Position numbers and translations under genes: made by a program. Under the pieces are notes generated by a model. It had not been told where the DNA came from and searched no databases. It saw only the letters and a program-made list of their open reading frames with translations. From Kineococcus endophyticus (GTDB taxonomy: Bacteria; Actinomycetota; Actinomycetes; Actinomycetales; Kineococcaceae): 64,000 bases of DNA. This document shows, piece after piece, positions 16,281 through 25,522 of the stretch. Position 1 is the stretch's first letter. Each line of letters opens with the position of its first letter. The DNA lies in assembly GCF_040796495.1 (NCBI RefSeq), contig NZ_JBFNQN010000007.1, positions 124,001-188,000 of the forward strand. Reading direction: 5' to 3'.

Positions 16281-16430
16281 TCACAACGGAGAGTGAGACT
16301 TTCGGGACACGGGTGGTGAGGTTCACCACGGAGGGTGAAGATCGCCACGCTTCGCGCGGGGACGCTCACCGAGGGCGAAGAAGTACCGCGTCCGTCAAAC
16401 GCTTCGTCCCGGGGTCAGCACCGGGGGTGA
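16281..16430. promoter_or_regulatory. Repeated operator-like sites upstream of the exopolysaccharide promoter
   Basis: Three sites share TCAC(or G)-N8-GTGA: 16281-16296, 16323-16338 and 16415-16430. The spacer is also similar (xACGGAGx in the first two). A weaker copy, TCAC-N5-GCGA, is at 16366-16378. The middle site overlaps a perfect 7-bp inverted repeat GTGGTGA-GGT-TCACCAC (16313-16329). Relative to the predicted start near 16226 the first two sites centre at about -62 and -104, positions usual for activators. The regulator is not identified. This is the main content of the 326-nt gap between the operon and the carboxylase gene. Confidence 0.55.
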
Positions 16431-16482
16431 CGATAACAATGAGGTCACGAAGTGCAGGACGTGTGAACCGGTGCTAGGTCAC

Positions 16483-16517
16483 GCGTCGTTGCGGGACCCG
16501 GCACCGGGGTACGACGC
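16483..16517 (-). terminator. Hairpin terminator after the biotin carboxylase gene
   Basis: GCGTCGT (16483-16489) pairs with ACGACGC (16511-16517), enclosing a second stem CCCGG-CA-CCGGG. It begins immediately after the stop codon at 16518. No T-tract follows, as is common in high-GC actinobacteria. Confidence 0.5.
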
Positions 16518-18425
16518 TCAGGCGTCGACGATCTCGCAGAGCACGGCGCCGGTCGTCGTGGTGTCGCCCGGCTTGGCGGTCAGGCCGGAGACGACGCCGG
16601 CGCGGTGCGCGAGCAGCGGCTGCTCCATCTTCATGGCCTCCAGCACGGCGACGAGGTCGCCCTCGGCCACCGTGTCGCCCTCGGCGACGTCGATCTTCAC
16701 GATCGTCCCCTGCATGGGGGTGACGAGCGCGTGGGGGTTCTTCGCCGACCCGCCGGCCGTCGCGCCCTTCTTCTGGCCGCGGTGCGTGGCCGAGCGGTAG
16801 GCGCGCGCGACGGCGGCCCCCGTCGCGACCCCGGCGCGGGAGATCTCGTGTCCCGCGCGGGACAGCTGCGCGTTGAGCTGCTCCACCGGGATCGACACCT
16901 CCAGGCGCTTGCCGGCGACCTCGACGACGATCGTCTCCCGGTGCGCCGCAGCGCCTTCGGCGGCCTCCAGAGCCCCGGAACCCGGCATCTTCGACGTGTC
17001 GAACTCGGGCGACTCGATCCAGCGCGTGTGGACGGTGAAACCCTCGGCGGTCGTCGCGGCGAACGCCGGGTCGGCCACCACGGTGCGGTGGAACGGGATG
17101 ACCGTCGGGACGCCCTCGACGACGAACTCGCCGAGCGCGCGGGCCGCGCGGGCCAGGGCCTGCTCGCGCGTCGCCCCCGTCACGATGAGCTTGGCCAGCA
17201 GGGAGTCGAAGTCCTGGGAGATCTCCACCCCGCCGCTGACCGCCGCGGCGCGCGGGTCGATGCCCGTGTCCACGCGGACCCCCGGGCCCGACGGCAGCGA
17301 GAACCGGGTGAGCTTGCCCGGGCGCGGCAGGAAGTTCGCGCTCGGGTCCTCGCCGTTGATGCGGAACTCGATGGAGTGCCCGCGGGTGGCGACCTCGGTG
17401 TACCCGAGGTGCTCGCCGCGGGCGATGCGGAACTGCTCGGTGACGAGGTCGATGCCGCTGACCTCCTCGGTCACCGTGTGCTCGACCTGCAGCCGGGTGT
17501 TCACCTCGAGGAACGCGAGCGTCCCGTCCGCGGCGACGAGGAACTCGACCGTCCCGGCGCCGACGTAGCCGGCCTCGGCGACGATCGCCAGCGACGCGCG
17601 GCGCAGTTCGGCGTCCTGCTCGGGGGTGAGGAACGGCGCGGGCGCCTCCTCGACCAGCTTCTGGTGGCGGCGCTGCAGCGAGCAGTCGCGCGTGGAGACC
17701 ACGACGGCCCCGCCGTGCGCGTCGGCCAGCACCTGCGTCTCGACGTGCCGGGGACGGTCGAGGTAGCGCTCGACGAAGCACTCGCCCCGGCCGAACGCGG
17801 CCTCGGCCTCGCGGACCGCGGAGGCGAACAGTTCCGGCACGTCCTCGCGGGTGCGGGCGACCTTCAACCCGCGGCCGCCGCCGCCGAACGCCGCCTTGAT
17901 GGCGATGGGCAGGCCGTGCTCGTCGACGAAGGCGAGCACCTCCTCCGGGCCCTCGACCGGGTCCGGGGTCCCGGCCACGAGCGGGGCGCCCGCGCGGGCC
18001 GCGAGGTGGCGGGCGGACACCTTGTCGCCCAGCGCCTCGATGGCCGCCGGGGGCGGGCCGATCCACGTCAGGCCCGCGTCGACGACGGCCTGCGCGAACG
18101 CGGCGTTCTCCGACAGGAACCCGTAGCCGGGGTGGACGGCGTCCGCGCCGGAGCGCTGGGCGACGTCGATGATCTTGGCGATGTCGAGGTAGGAGTCCTT
18201 GGCCGACTTCCCCCCGAGCGCGAACGCCTCGTCGGCGCTGCGCACGTGCAGCGCGTCCCGGTCGCCGTCGGAGTACACGGCCACCGAGGCCAGACCCGCG
18301 TCCCGTGCGGCGCGCACGACGCGCACCGCGATCTCCCCGCGGTTCGCCACGAGGACCTTCGTCACCGGACCGGTGATCCCCGACGTCCGGCTCGAGGTCG
18401 AGGTCGTCGGCTCGGGGGAGGTCAT
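16518..18425 (-). CDS. accA3: Acyl-CoA carboxylase alpha subunit (biotin carboxylase + BCCP)
   Basis: 635 aa. N-terminal biotin carboxylase: [20 protein letters not shown] (about 20-39), ATP-grasp Gly-rich loop [12 protein letters not shown], and catalytic region [16 protein letters not shown]. The C-terminal biotinyl domain has the lysine motif EAMKMEQPL about 35 residues from the end. Makes carboxybiotin for acetyl-/propionyl-CoA carboxylase, so it feeds fatty-acid synthesis. ATG at 18425 chosen; the upstream extension is Arg/Pro-rich and unlikely to be translated. No carboxyltransferase (AccD) gene is in the window, although the ligase that biotinylates this protein (birA) is 3.7 kb away. 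Confidence 0.93.
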   Translation of the reverse strand: MTSPEPTTSTSSRTSGITGPVTKVLVANRGEIAVRVVRAARDAGLASVAVYSDGDRDALHVRSADEAFALGGKSAKDSYLDIAKIIDVAQRSGADAVHPGYGFLSENAAFAQAVVDAGLTWIGPPPAAIEALGDKVSARHLAARAGAPLVAGTPDPVEGPEEVLAFVDEHGLPIAIKAAFGGGGRGLKVARTREDVPELFASAVREAEAAFGRGECFVERYLDRPRHVETQVLADAHGGAVVVSTRDCSLQRRHQKLVEEAPAPFLTPEQDAELRRASLAIVAEAGYVGAGTVEFLVAADGTLAFLEVNTRLQVEHTVTEEVSGIDLVTEQFRIARGEHLGYTEVATRGHSIEFRINGEDPSANFLPRPGKLTRFSLPSGPGVRVDTGIDPRAAAVSGGVEISQDFDSLLAKLIVTGATREQALARAARALGEFVVEGVPTVIPFHRTVVADPAFAATTAEGFTVHTRWIESPEFDTSKMPGSGALEAAEGAAAHRETIVVEVAGKRLEVSIPVEQLNAQLSRAGHEISRAGVATGAAVARAYRSATHRGQKKGATAGGSAKNPHALVTPMQGTIVKIDVAEGDTVAEGDLVAVLEAMKMEQPLLAHRAGVVSGLTAKPGDTTTTGAVLCEIVDA

Positions 18426-18481
18426 GCGGCGTCTCCGGGAGGTCGAGGGTGGGGTGGGACGAGGGCTGAGACTACCCGCGC

Positions 18482-19123
18482 CTACGCCTCGCGCGTCGCC
18501 CACAGGTCCGGCCACGCGACGCCCGCCTCGCGGACCAGGTCGCGCAGCAGCGGCAGCGAGACGCCGACGACGGCGTGGTGGTCGCCCTCGATCCCGCGGA
18601 CGAACGCCCCGCCCAGCCCGTCGACCGTGAACGCCCCCGCCACCTGCAGCGGTTCACCCGTCGCGACGTAGGCGTCGATCTCCTCGTCGGTGACGTCCGC
18701 GAAGTGCACCGTCACGCTCGCGACGCCCCCGATCGTCGCGCCCGAACCGTCCTCGCGGTCGTCGATGAGCCAGTGCCCGGTGTGCAGGACCCCGCTCCTC
18801 CCCCGCATCGCCTTCCAGCGGCGGACCGCGTCGGCGGCGTCGGCGGGTTTGCCCAGGACCTCGACGCCCTCCCCGAGGTCGACGGCCAGCACCGAGTCGC
18901 AGCCCAGGACCAGGTGGTCCTCGGGCCGGTCCTCGTTCGCCGCGACGTCCTCGGCCTTCGCCTTGGCCAGCACGAGGCACACGTCCTCGGCGTCGGTGAC
19001 GCCGTACCGCTCGACGACGGCGGGCTCGTCGACGCCGGAGACGAGGACGGCCGGGTCCAGGCCCGCGGCGCGGAGCGTGGCCAGGCGGGCGGGGGAGGCG
19101 GAGGCCAGGAGCAGCGACGTCAC
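18482..19123 (-). CDS. maf: Maf family nucleotide pyrophosphatase
   Basis: 213 aa. N-terminal [18 protein letters not shown] is the Maf signature S-x-S-P-R-R-x-x-L variant (SASPAR). [10 protein letters not shown] carries the catalytic Asp, [21 protein letters not shown] is the K-P/E region, and the protein ends with [17 protein letters not shown]. Hydrolyses non-canonical or methylated nucleoside triphosphates (family knowledge). GTG at 19123 gives the canonical start. Neighbourhood with AccA3 and BirA recalls the mycobacterial arrangement, but the usual accD/accE genes are missing. Confidence 0.92.
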   Translation of the reverse strand: MTSLLLASASPARLATLRAAGLDPAVLVSGVDEPAVVERYGVTDAEDVCLVLAKAKAEDVAANEDRPEDHLVLGCDSVLAVDLGEGVEVLGKPADAADAVRRWKAMRGRSGVLHTGHWLIDDREDGSGATIGGVASVTVHFADVTDEEIDAYVATGEPLQVAGAFTVDGLGGAFVRGIEGDHHAVVGVSLPLLRDLVREAGVAWPDLWATREA

Positions 19124-19166
19124 GGCGGCATGGTTCCACGTCCCCGCCGCACCCCCGTCAGAGGTG

Positions 19167-19260
19167 ACTGCGCGTGGCCGCCGAGGGGGGGCTCGGTGAC
19201 GCAGCCGGCTCACCGGATGAGCCGGCTGCGTCAACGAGCCCCCACCCGGCCACGCGCAGT
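19167..19260. repeat. Long two-step hairpin (palindromic repeat)
   Basis: Inner arms 19187-19212 and 19218-19243 match over 26 nt with one mismatch around a 5-nt loop. Outer arms 19167-19180 and 19247-19260 match over 14 nt exactly. The structure fills the space between the DUF885 gene (ends 19280) and maf (starts 19123), both on the minus strand, so it can act as a terminator for the former. Part of it (about 19205-19245) resembles 58087-58126, indicating a repeat family. Confidence 0.8.
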
Positions 19261-19279
19261 GGCGGGGGGAGGAGAGGGG

Positions 19280-20932
19280 TCAGGGGAGCAGGGCGGAGCG
19301 GAGCACGTCCAGGCCGACGGACCCGACGTCGAGGGCGCGACGGTGGAACGCCTTCAGGTCGAAGGAGGCGCCCTGCGCCGCGGCGACGTCGTCGCGCAGC
19401 GCCGTCCACAACCGCTCGCCGACCTTGTAGCTCGGCGCCTGCCCGGCCCAGCCGAGGTAGCGGTCGAGCTCGAAGCGCAGCACGTCGGGGTGGTTGCCGG
19501 ACACCGACTGCAGGTACGCCCACGCCTTCTCGTACGTCCACGCGCCGCCACCCACCTCCGCGGGGGCGGGCAGACCGCAGTGGACCCCGATGTCGAGGAC
19601 GACGCGGCCGGCGCGCAGCAGCTGCGCGTCGAGCATCCCGAGGACCTCGCCCGGCCCGCGCAGGAAACCCAGGTCCTGCATGAGGCGCTCGGCGTACAGG
19701 GCCCAGCCCTCGCCGTGCCCGGAGATCCAGCAGCCCTGGCGCCGCCAGCGGTTGAGCACCTCGCTGCGCACGGCCGTCTGGCCGATCTGCAGGTGGTGAC
19801 CGGGGACGCCCTCGTGGTGGACGGTCGTCGCCTCGCGCCAGGTGGAGAACCTCGTCTGGCCGGCCGGGACGGCCCACCACATGCGGCCCGGACGGGAGAA
19901 GTCCTCGCTCGGGCCCGTGTAGTAGATGCCGCCGCCCGTGGTCGGCGCGATCCGGCACTCCAGCCGGCGGATCTGCTCGGGGATGTCGAAGTGCCTGCCC
20001 TGCACCGCCTCGACGGTCTCGTCGGAGCGGTCCTGCATCCACGCCCGGAAGTTCGCGGCGCCCTCGACGACGGCGGACGGGGCGGCGTCGAGGAGCTCGG
20101 CGGCCGCGGCCACGTCCGGCGACCCGCACACCTGGCGCGCCACGTCCGCCATCTCGGCCCGCAGTCGGGCGACCTCGTCCAGGCCCCACGCGTAGGTCTC
20201 GTCGAGGTCGACGCGCGCACCGACGAACCACTGCGACCACAGCGCGTACCGGTCCCGCCCGACGGCGTCGGCCTCCGGGGCCTGCGGCAGCAGCTCCTCG
20301 TCGAGGAACCGCGCGAGGTCGCCGTAGGCGCGGGCCGCGGCGGCACCGGCGCGTTCGACCTCGTCACCGTGACCGGCGGCGAACGACGCGAAGAACCCGT
20401 CCGGTGCCGCGTACGACGAGGCCTCCGCGACGCAGGCACGGACCTGCCGCACCGCGGCCACCCGCCCGGTCGCCGCCCCGGCCCGCAGGCTCTCGACGTA
20501 CCCGGCCACGGCGGCGGGGACGGCCGCGAGCCGCTCACCCACGACCTGCCAGTCGGCGTCCGACTCCGTGGGCAGCAGGTCGAAGACCATGCGCAGGTCC
20601 TGGACGGGGGAGGCGATGACGTTGAGGTCGCCGAGGAGCTCCCCGGCCTCCTCCAGGGCGACCTCGAGGCCCAGCCGGTCGCGCATCGCGGCGAGGGTCA
20701 CCGCGTCGACCTCGTCGACGGGGCCGGAGCGTTCGGCCTCGTCCAGCGCCGCGAGCGTCGCCCGGTCCGCCGCCGCGACCGCGGCCAGCCCCGCCGGCGA
20801 CCGGTCGCCGAGCCCGGCGGCCGCGTCGGGCACGCCCAGGCTCAGCGCGAGCGTCGGCTGCAGGCGCAGCACCGTCTCGAGGTGTCGTTCGGCCACCGCG
20901 TCGATGGCCGTCGCCGGCCGCTGCTCGTCCAC
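19280..20932 (-). CDS. DUF885 family metallopeptidase-like protein
   Basis: 550 aa, largely helical. The family's zinc motif appears as TVHHEGVPGHHLQIG (H-E-G-x-P-G-H-H), followed by GHGEGWALYAERLMQDLG and, near the C-terminus, QAPSYKVGERLW. These are the hallmarks of DUF885 proteins, predicted carboxypeptidase-like zinc enzymes. No signal peptide, so it is probably cytosolic. Start GTG at 20932. It is separated from the downstream maf gene by a long hairpin. Substrate unknown. Confidence 0.85.
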   Translation of the reverse strand: MDEQRPATAIDAVAERHLETVLRLQPTLALSLGVPDAAAGLGDRSPAGLAAVAAADRATLAALDEAERSGPVDEVDAVTLAAMRDRLGLEVALEEAGELLGDLNVIASPVQDLRMVFDLLPTESDADWQVVGERLAAVPAAVAGYVESLRAGAATGRVAAVRQVRACVAEASSYAAPDGFFASFAAGHGDEVERAGAAAARAYGDLARFLDEELLPQAPEADAVGRDRYALWSQWFVGARVDLDETYAWGLDEVARLRAEMADVARQVCGSPDVAAAAELLDAAPSAVVEGAANFRAWMQDRSDETVEAVQGRHFDIPEQIRRLECRIAPTTGGGIYYTGPSEDFSRPGRMWWAVPAGQTRFSTWREATTVHHEGVPGHHLQIGQTAVRSEVLNRWRRQGCWISGHGEGWALYAERLMQDLGFLRGPGEVLGMLDAQLLRAGRVVLDIGVHCGLPAPAEVGGGAWTYEKAWAYLQSVSGNHPDVLRFELDRYLGWAGQAPSYKVGERLWTALRDDVAAAQGASFDLKAFHRRALDVGSVGLDVLRSALLP

Positions 20933-20968
20933 GCGGCGAGCCTAGTGATCACCTCCGACGGGCACCCC

Positions 20969-21991
20969 TCAGAGGGTGGGGGCCTTCTGCGCCGCAGCGT
21001 CGAGCATCGGCACGAGGCGGTCCAGCAGCCACGGCACGCTGAGCACCGTCGCCGAGGTGGCGGTGACGAGGAGCTTGTCGTCGAGGTAGGCGACGGCGTC
21101 CGCGGCCACGGCCGGCATCGTCGCGTAGACGGGGTCGGCGCGGAGCTGGTCGCGGGTGATCTCGCCGTAGCCGACGAGCACCTGGCTGTCGATGTCGCGC
21201 ACCCGCTCCTTGGCGATCTCGACGTAGAACTCCTCGGGGTTGGCCTTGGCCAGAGACTCGATGCCGGGGGCGTCCACCATGCCGAGGGAGCGCATGAGGT
21301 CCACGCGGGCGTCACCGGGCAGGTAGGCCGACATCCCCGTCGAGGTCGCGTAGACGTAGGTGAACGTCTTGCCCTCGAGCGACGGGGTCGCGGCCGCGCG
21401 GTTCGCGAGGTCGTCCTCGGTGTCCGCGACGAGCTCCTCGGCCTCGGCGGACTTGCCGACGGCCTGGCCGATCATCGTGGCCGACTCCTGCCACGTCGTC
21501 AGCCACGGCCCCTTCGGGTACCCGACGGTCGGCGCGATGGCCTCGAGCTTGCTGTAGTCCTGCGCGGTGATCCCGGAGTTGACGGCGAGGACGAGGTCGG
21601 GGGCGAGCGCGGCGATCTGCTCGAACGGGATCTCCTGGCTCGACGGCGCCGGCAGGAACGTCGTGGTGGCCTTGTCGAAGTGCCCCGCCCACCAGGGCAG
21701 CGTCCCGTCCTCCAGTCCGCCCCACGTCACCTCGGGGATGCCGACGGGCTGCAGCCCCAGCGCCCACAGCACGTCCTGCGACCCCCAGCCCAGGCAGACG
21801 ATGCGCTGCGGCGCAGCCTCCACCGTGGTCTTCCCCAGCGCGTGCTCGACGGTGACCGGGAAGGCGCTCGCCCCGGCGGAGCCGGAGCTGCTGGGCGCGG
21901 CCGCCGGCTCCTGCGTGGAGGAGGACCCGCAGGCGCTCGCGATCGCGACGACGGGGACGGTGGCCAGCAGGGCGCGGCGGGACGTGCGCAC
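20969..21991 (-). CDS. Iron-siderophore ABC transporter substrate-binding lipoprotein
   Basis: 340 aa. The signal region with Arg-Arg and lipobox VAIASAC (Cys at about residue 21) predicts a lipid-anchored protein. The mature part is FecB/FepB-like: RIVCLGWGSQDVLWALGLQPVG, EQIAALAPDLVLAVNSGIT, and a C-terminal VLSVPWLLDRLVPML. Captures ferric siderophore outside the membrane; the permease and ATPase are not in the window. GTG at 21991 has GAGGAG upstream, and a DtxR/IdeR-like box lies 25 nt before it, predicting iron repression. Confidence 0.88.
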   Translation of the reverse strand: MRTSRRALLATVPVVAIASACGSSSTQEPAAAPSSSGSAGASAFPVTVEHALGKTTVEAAPQRIVCLGWGSQDVLWALGLQPVGIPEVTWGGLEDGTLPWWAGHFDKATTTFLPAPSSQEIPFEQIAALAPDLVLAVNSGITAQDYSKLEAIAPTVGYPKGPWLTTWQESATMIGQAVGKSAEAEELVADTEDDLANRAAATPSLEGKTFTYVYATSTGMSAYLPGDARVDLMRSLGMVDAPGIESLAKANPEEFYVEIAKERVRDIDSQVLVGYGEITRDQLRADPVYATMPAVAADAVAYLDDKLLVTATSATVLSVPWLLDRLVPMLDAAAQKAPTL

Positions 21992-22015
21992 AGGTGCTCC
22001 TCGAGGGGGAGTGGG

Positions 22016-22034
22016 TCAGGGGAGCCTCACCTCA
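22016..22034. promoter_or_regulatory. DtxR/IdeR-type iron box
   Basis: The 19-nt sequence TCAGGGGAGCCTCACCTCA matches the palindromic DtxR/IdeR consensus TTAGGTTAGCCTAACCTAA at 14 of 19 positions by direct alignment, including the AGCCT centre. It lies 25 nt upstream of the siderophore-binding lipoprotein gene, where a repressor would block transcription, and 47 nt before birA on the other strand. Confidence 0.6.
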
Positions 22035-22080
22035 CCACAGGTCGGGCCCGTTGGGAAATCCCGTGGGGGAGGATGCCGGT

Positions 22081-22881
22081 GTGGACCCCGCCTGGAGCGA
22101 CCTCGACCGCCCGCCGCTGCGTGCCGCCGCCCTGCGCACCGCACTCGTCGGAGCCGGCGCCTGGACGCGGCTGGACGCCGTCGCGAGCACCGGCTCGACC
22201 AACGCGGACCTGCTGGCCGACGAGGCGGCGCCCGACGGCGCGGGCCTCGTCGCCGACCACCAGGACGCCGGCCGCGGGCGGCTCGGCCGGACCTGGTCGG
22301 CACCTCCGCGCTCCTCACTGGCGGTGTCCGTCCTCCTGCGTCCCGCGGTGCCGACGCAGCGGTGGGCGCTGCTGCCGCTCGTCACCGGCCTCGCGGTGGT
22401 CGACGCCCTGACGGCCGTCGGCGTGCAGGCGGGCCTGAAGTGGCCCAACGACGTCCTCGTCGCCGGACCGGACCGGCCGGGCAAGGTGTGCGGGATCCTC
22501 GCCGAGGCCCGTGGTGACCGCGTCGTGCTGGGTGCGGGGATCAACGTCTCGCTGCGCACCGAGGAGCTGCCCGTCGAGACCGCGACGTCGCTGGCGCTCG
22601 CCGGCGCCCGAACGACCGACCGCGACACCGTGCTGCGCCGGTACCTGCGCGCGCTGCGGCAGCGCGTCGACGCGTGGGCCGCCGGGGAGTCCCCGCTGGC
22701 GGACTACCGCGCCGTCAGCGCGACGCTCGGGCAGGCGGTGCGGGTCGAGCTGCCCGGCGGGACGACGCTCGAGGGGGACGCGGTCGACGTCGACGACGAC
22801 GGCCGGTTGGTCGTGCAGGACTCAGGCGGCGCCCGGACGAGCCTCGCTGCGGGGGACGTCGTCCACCTGCGCCGGGCCTGA
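22081..22881 (+). CDS. birA: Biotin--[acetyl-CoA-carboxylase] ligase
   Basis: 266 aa, without the DNA-binding domain of the E. coli protein. STGSTNADLLADEA is the first motif, DHQDAGRGRLGRTWSAPP is the biotinoyl-AMP loop (G-R-G-R-x-x-R-x-W), LKWPNDVLV carries the catalytic Lys, and GAGINVS follows. A C-terminal SH3-like part is present. Attaches biotin to the BCCP domain of the carboxylase at 16518-18425. GTG at 22081 has GGGGGAGG about 8 nt upstream. Its 3' 60 nt overlap the convergent gtrA-like gene. Confidence 0.93.
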   Translation: MDPAWSDLDRPPLRAAALRTALVGAGAWTRLDAVASTGSTNADLLADEAAPDGAGLVADHQDAGRGRLGRTWSAPPRSSLAVSVLLRPAVPTQRWALLPLVTGLAVVDALTAVGVQAGLKWPNDVLVAGPDRPGKVCGILAEARGDRVVLGAGINVSLRTEELPVETATSLALAGARTTDRDTVLRRYLRALRQRVDAWAAGESPLADYRAVSATLGQAVRVELPGGTTLEGDAVDVDDDGRLVVQDSGGARTSLAAGDVVHLRRA

Positions 22882-23409
22882 CGGCTCGGCCGGGGCGTCC
22901 CAGCCCTCCTCGCGCAGCTCCTCGACGAAGACGAACCGGCGGTAGGCCCACCAGCGGAACAGCGTGCCGAGCGCCACGCCCACGACCTTCGCCGAGATGT
23001 TCGAGGCCACCGGCCCGCGCAGCTCGAGCACGTAGTACGTGAAGCCCAGGCAGGCCAGCGAGATGAGCAGGCCGACGCCGTTCATGACGAAGAACAGCAG
23101 CAGCTCGCGCGGGGCCGACGCGCGTCGGCGGTGGCGGAACGTCCAGTACCGGTTGCCCAGCCAGGCCACGACGATGCTCGCCACGACCGAGATGACGTTG
23201 GCCGTCAACGGCTTGTGGTTCAGGACGCCGACACCGTCCGGGCCCGCGTAGCGCAGCAGGTTGAAGATGCCGAAGTCCGTGACGAACGCCACGGCTCCGA
23301 CGATGCCGAACTTGGCGGCCTCGCGGGCCAGGACCTCGTAGGTGTCGCGCAACCTGCGCACGAGACCCCGCTCGCCCTGCTGGTCCCCGCTCAACGCCTT
23401 GCTCAACAC
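22822..23409 (-). CDS. GtrA family membrane protein
   Basis: 195 aa with four helices in the GtrA pattern: KFGIVGAVAFVTDFGIFNLL (about 33-52), ANVISVVASIVVAWLGNRYW with the conserved N-R-x-W-T-F, LLLFFVMNGVGLLISLACLG, and KVVGVALGTLFRWWAYRRFVF. GtrA proteins help move or present polyprenyl-linked sugars. A gtrA gene between birA and purK is also found in mycobacteria (recalled synteny). GTG start at 23409. The C-terminal tail overlaps birA tail-to-tail. Confidence 0.88.
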   Translation of the reverse strand: MLSKALSGDQQGERGLVRRLRDTYEVLAREAAKFGIVGAVAFVTDFGIFNLLRYAGPDGVGVLNHKPLTANVISVVASIVVAWLGNRYWTFRHRRRASAPRELLLFFVMNGVGLLISLACLGFTYYVLELRGPVASNISAKVVGVALGTLFRWWAYRRFVFVEELREEGWDAPAEPSGPAQVDDVPRSEARPGAA

Positions 23410-23483
23410 GCATCCCCTCAGTCGGTGGCCGTACGTCCTGCGGCCACGCAGTCTGACGGGTCAGGCTGGGAACCGGCTCCAGA

Positions 23484-23606
23484 TCACCGTTCCGCCGGGG
23501 CGCGTGTCTCGCGACGGGTGCTCCGGGGGTCCAGGTGGTCCTCCATCTTCATCGCTCCGACGATGCCGACGACGACGAACGCCACACAGGCGATCACGGT
23601 GAACAA
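23484..23606 (-). CDS. Small single-helix membrane protein
   Basis: A 40-residue frame starts at TTG 23606 with GGAGGGGG 7 nt upstream. Residues 2-18 (FTVIACVAFVVVGIVGA) form one membrane helix, followed by a charged tail rich in Arg, Glu and Asp. The frame remains open upstream for about 40 more codons, but that part lacks a comparable ribosome site. No family recognised. It lies between gtrA and purK; a role cannot be proposed. Confidence 0.45.
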   Translation of the reverse strand: MFTVIACVAFVVVGIVGAMKMEDHLDPRSTRRETRAPAER

Positions 23607-23754
23607 CGAACTTCCCCCTCCGTGGGTACGCGCCGCAGTCCCACGACGCGCCGGGACCAGGGTGACGCACGCCACGCAGGCGGGCATCTCGGGGTCCATC
23701 GGCCGAACGGGTGACTTCCTGACCTGCACTGCGAGCCCACTACCCTCGGACCCC

Positions 23755-25008
23755 GTGACCGCCTCGTCCCCCGTCTCGTCGTCTGCGGCCGGTCGGCCGG
23801 ACCCGGCCCCCTACGCCCGCCCCGGTGGCTTCCCCGTCGTCGGCGTCGTCGGCGGCGGGCAGCTCGCCCGCATGATGCAGCCGGCCGCCACGGCCCTCGG
23901 CCTGCGGCTGCGCGTCCTGGCCGAGGGACCCGACGTCGCGGCGGCGCAGGTCATCACGCCCGCCCCGGTCGGTCCCGCGGACGACCTCGAGGCGCTCGTC
24001 GCCTTCGCGTCGGAGTGCGACGCCGTCACCTTCGACCACGAGCACGTCCCGGGGCCCGGCCTGCGCGCGATGGCCGAGGTGACCAGCGTGCAGCCGGGTG
24101 CGGACGCCCTGGTCCACGCCCAGGACAAGGTCGTCATGCGCGAGCGCCTGAGCGCCCTCGGCGTCCCGTGCCCCGCGTGGGCGCGGGTGGGTGACCGGGC
24201 CGCCGTCGAGGCCTTCGCGGCCGACGCCGGCTGGCCCGTCGTCCTGAAGACGCCGCGCGGCGGCTACGACGGCAAGGGCGTGCTCGTCCTGGACGGCCCC
24301 GACGACGGGGCCGGGTGGGCCACCGCCGACGCGTGGTTCGCCGACTGGGCCGACCGCGGCGGCCTGCTGGCCGAGGAGCACGTGCCCTTCACCCGCGAGC
24401 TCGCCGCCCTCGTCGCCCGCAGCCCCTCGGGGCAGGCGGCGGCGTGGCCCGTCGTGGAGACGGTGCAGCGCGACGGCGTCTGCCACGAGGTGACGGCCCC
24501 CGCGCCGGACCTGGACCCCGACCTGGCCGCCGAGCTCACCGACGTCGCCCTGCGCATCGCCGGCGGCCTCGGCGTCACGGGCGTGCTGGCCGTGGAGGTC
24601 TTCGAGGTCGAGCGGGAGGGTCGGCGCACGTTCGTCGTCAACGAGCTCGCCATGCGCCCCCACAACTCCGGGCACTGGAGCATCGACGGCGCCGTGACGA
24701 GCCAGTTCGAGAACCACCTGCGGGCCGTCCTGGACCTGCCGCTGGGCTCGACGGCGGCCCGGTCGCCGTGGACGGTCATGGTGAACGTGCTGGGGCCCAA
24801 GGAGATCGAGGCCCGGCACGAGGACCTGTACCGGTCCTACCTGCACGTCATGGCGCACGACCCGGGCGTCAAGGTGCACCTGTACGGCAAGGAGCAGCGG
24901 CCCGGCCGCAAGCTCGGTCACGTCACCGTCTACGGCGAGGACCTGGACAGCGTCCGCGAGCGTGCCCGGCACGCCGCGGCCTTCATCGCGGGAGAGATCG
25001 ATGAGTGA
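23755..25008 (+). CDS. purK: 5-(carboxyamino)imidazole ribonucleotide synthase
   Basis: 417 aa ATP-grasp enzyme of purine synthesis (AIR + ATP + bicarbonate to N5-CAIR). Motifs: [18 protein letters not shown] near residue 25, FDHEHVP, ATP-binding [14 protein letters not shown], and [20 protein letters not shown] with the metal-binding residues. GTG at 23755 has no Shine-Dalgarno but a TACCCT hexamer ends 8 nt before it, with CCTGAC 17 nt further up, so the mRNA may be leaderless. Overlaps purE by 8 nt. Confidence 0.94.
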   Translation: MTASSPVSSSAAGRPDPAPYARPGGFPVVGVVGGGQLARMMQPAATALGLRLRVLAEGPDVAAAQVITPAPVGPADDLEALVAFASECDAVTFDHEHVPGPGLRAMAEVTSVQPGADALVHAQDKVVMRERLSALGVPCPAWARVGDRAAVEAFAADAGWPVVLKTPRGGYDGKGVLVLDGPDDGAGWATADAWFADWADRGGLLAEEHVPFTRELAALVARSPSGQAAAWPVVETVQRDGVCHEVTAPAPDLDPDLAAELTDVALRIAGGLGVTGVLAVEVFEVEREGRRTFVVNELAMRPHNSGHWSIDGAVTSQFENHLRAVLDLPLGSTAARSPWTVMVNVLGPKEIEARHEDLYRSYLHVMAHDPGVKVHLYGKEQRPGRKLGHVTVYGEDLDSVRERARHAAAFIAGEIDE

Positions 25009-25522
25009 CGTTCGCGTGGGCCTGGTCATGGGGTCCGACTCCGACTGGCCCGTCATGGAGGAGGCCGCGAAGGCGCTGGAGGAGTTCGGCGTCGGGTACG
25101 AGGCCGACGTCGTCTCGGCGCACCGGATGCCGCAGGACATGGTCGCGTGGGGCTCGGCGGCCGCAGGTCGCGGGCTGCAGGTCGTCATCGCCGGCGCCGG
25201 GGGTGCCGCGCACCTGCCGGGGATGCTCGCGAGCGTGACCCCGCTGCCCGTCATCGGCGTCCCGGTGCCGCTGCGGTACCTCGACGGCATGGACTCGCTG
25301 CTGTCGATCGTCCAGATGCCCGCCGGCGTGCCCGTCGCGACGGTCTCGATCGGGGGCGCCCGCAACGCGGGGCTGCTCGCCGTCCGCATCCTCGCCGCCG
25401 CCGACGCCGACCTGCGCGCGCGGATGGTCGAGTTCCAGGACGGGCTGCGGCAGACGGCCTACGACAAGGGCGAGAAACTCCGCGCCCGCACCCGGCACGG
25501 GGGCGTCGGCTTCGGGAGCTGA
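25001..25522 (+). CDS. purE: N5-carboxyaminoimidazole ribonucleotide mutase
   Basis: 173 aa. Class I PurE motifs: [14 protein letters not shown] (residues 5-18), [11 protein letters not shown] with the catalytic His, [16 protein letters not shown], and the C-terminal [11 protein letters not shown]. Converts N5-CAIR to CAIR, the next step after PurK. The ATG at 25001 sits within the last codons of purK (8-nt overlap), so the two are translationally coupled. Confidence 0.95.
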   Translation: MSDVRVGLVMGSDSDWPVMEEAAKALEEFGVGYEADVVSAHRMPQDMVAWGSAAAGRGLQVVIAGAGGAAHLPGMLASVTPLPVIGVPVPLRYLDGMDSLLSIVQMPAGVPVATVSIGGARNAGLLAVRILAAADADLRARMVEFQDGLRQTAYDKGEKLRARTRHGGVGFGS

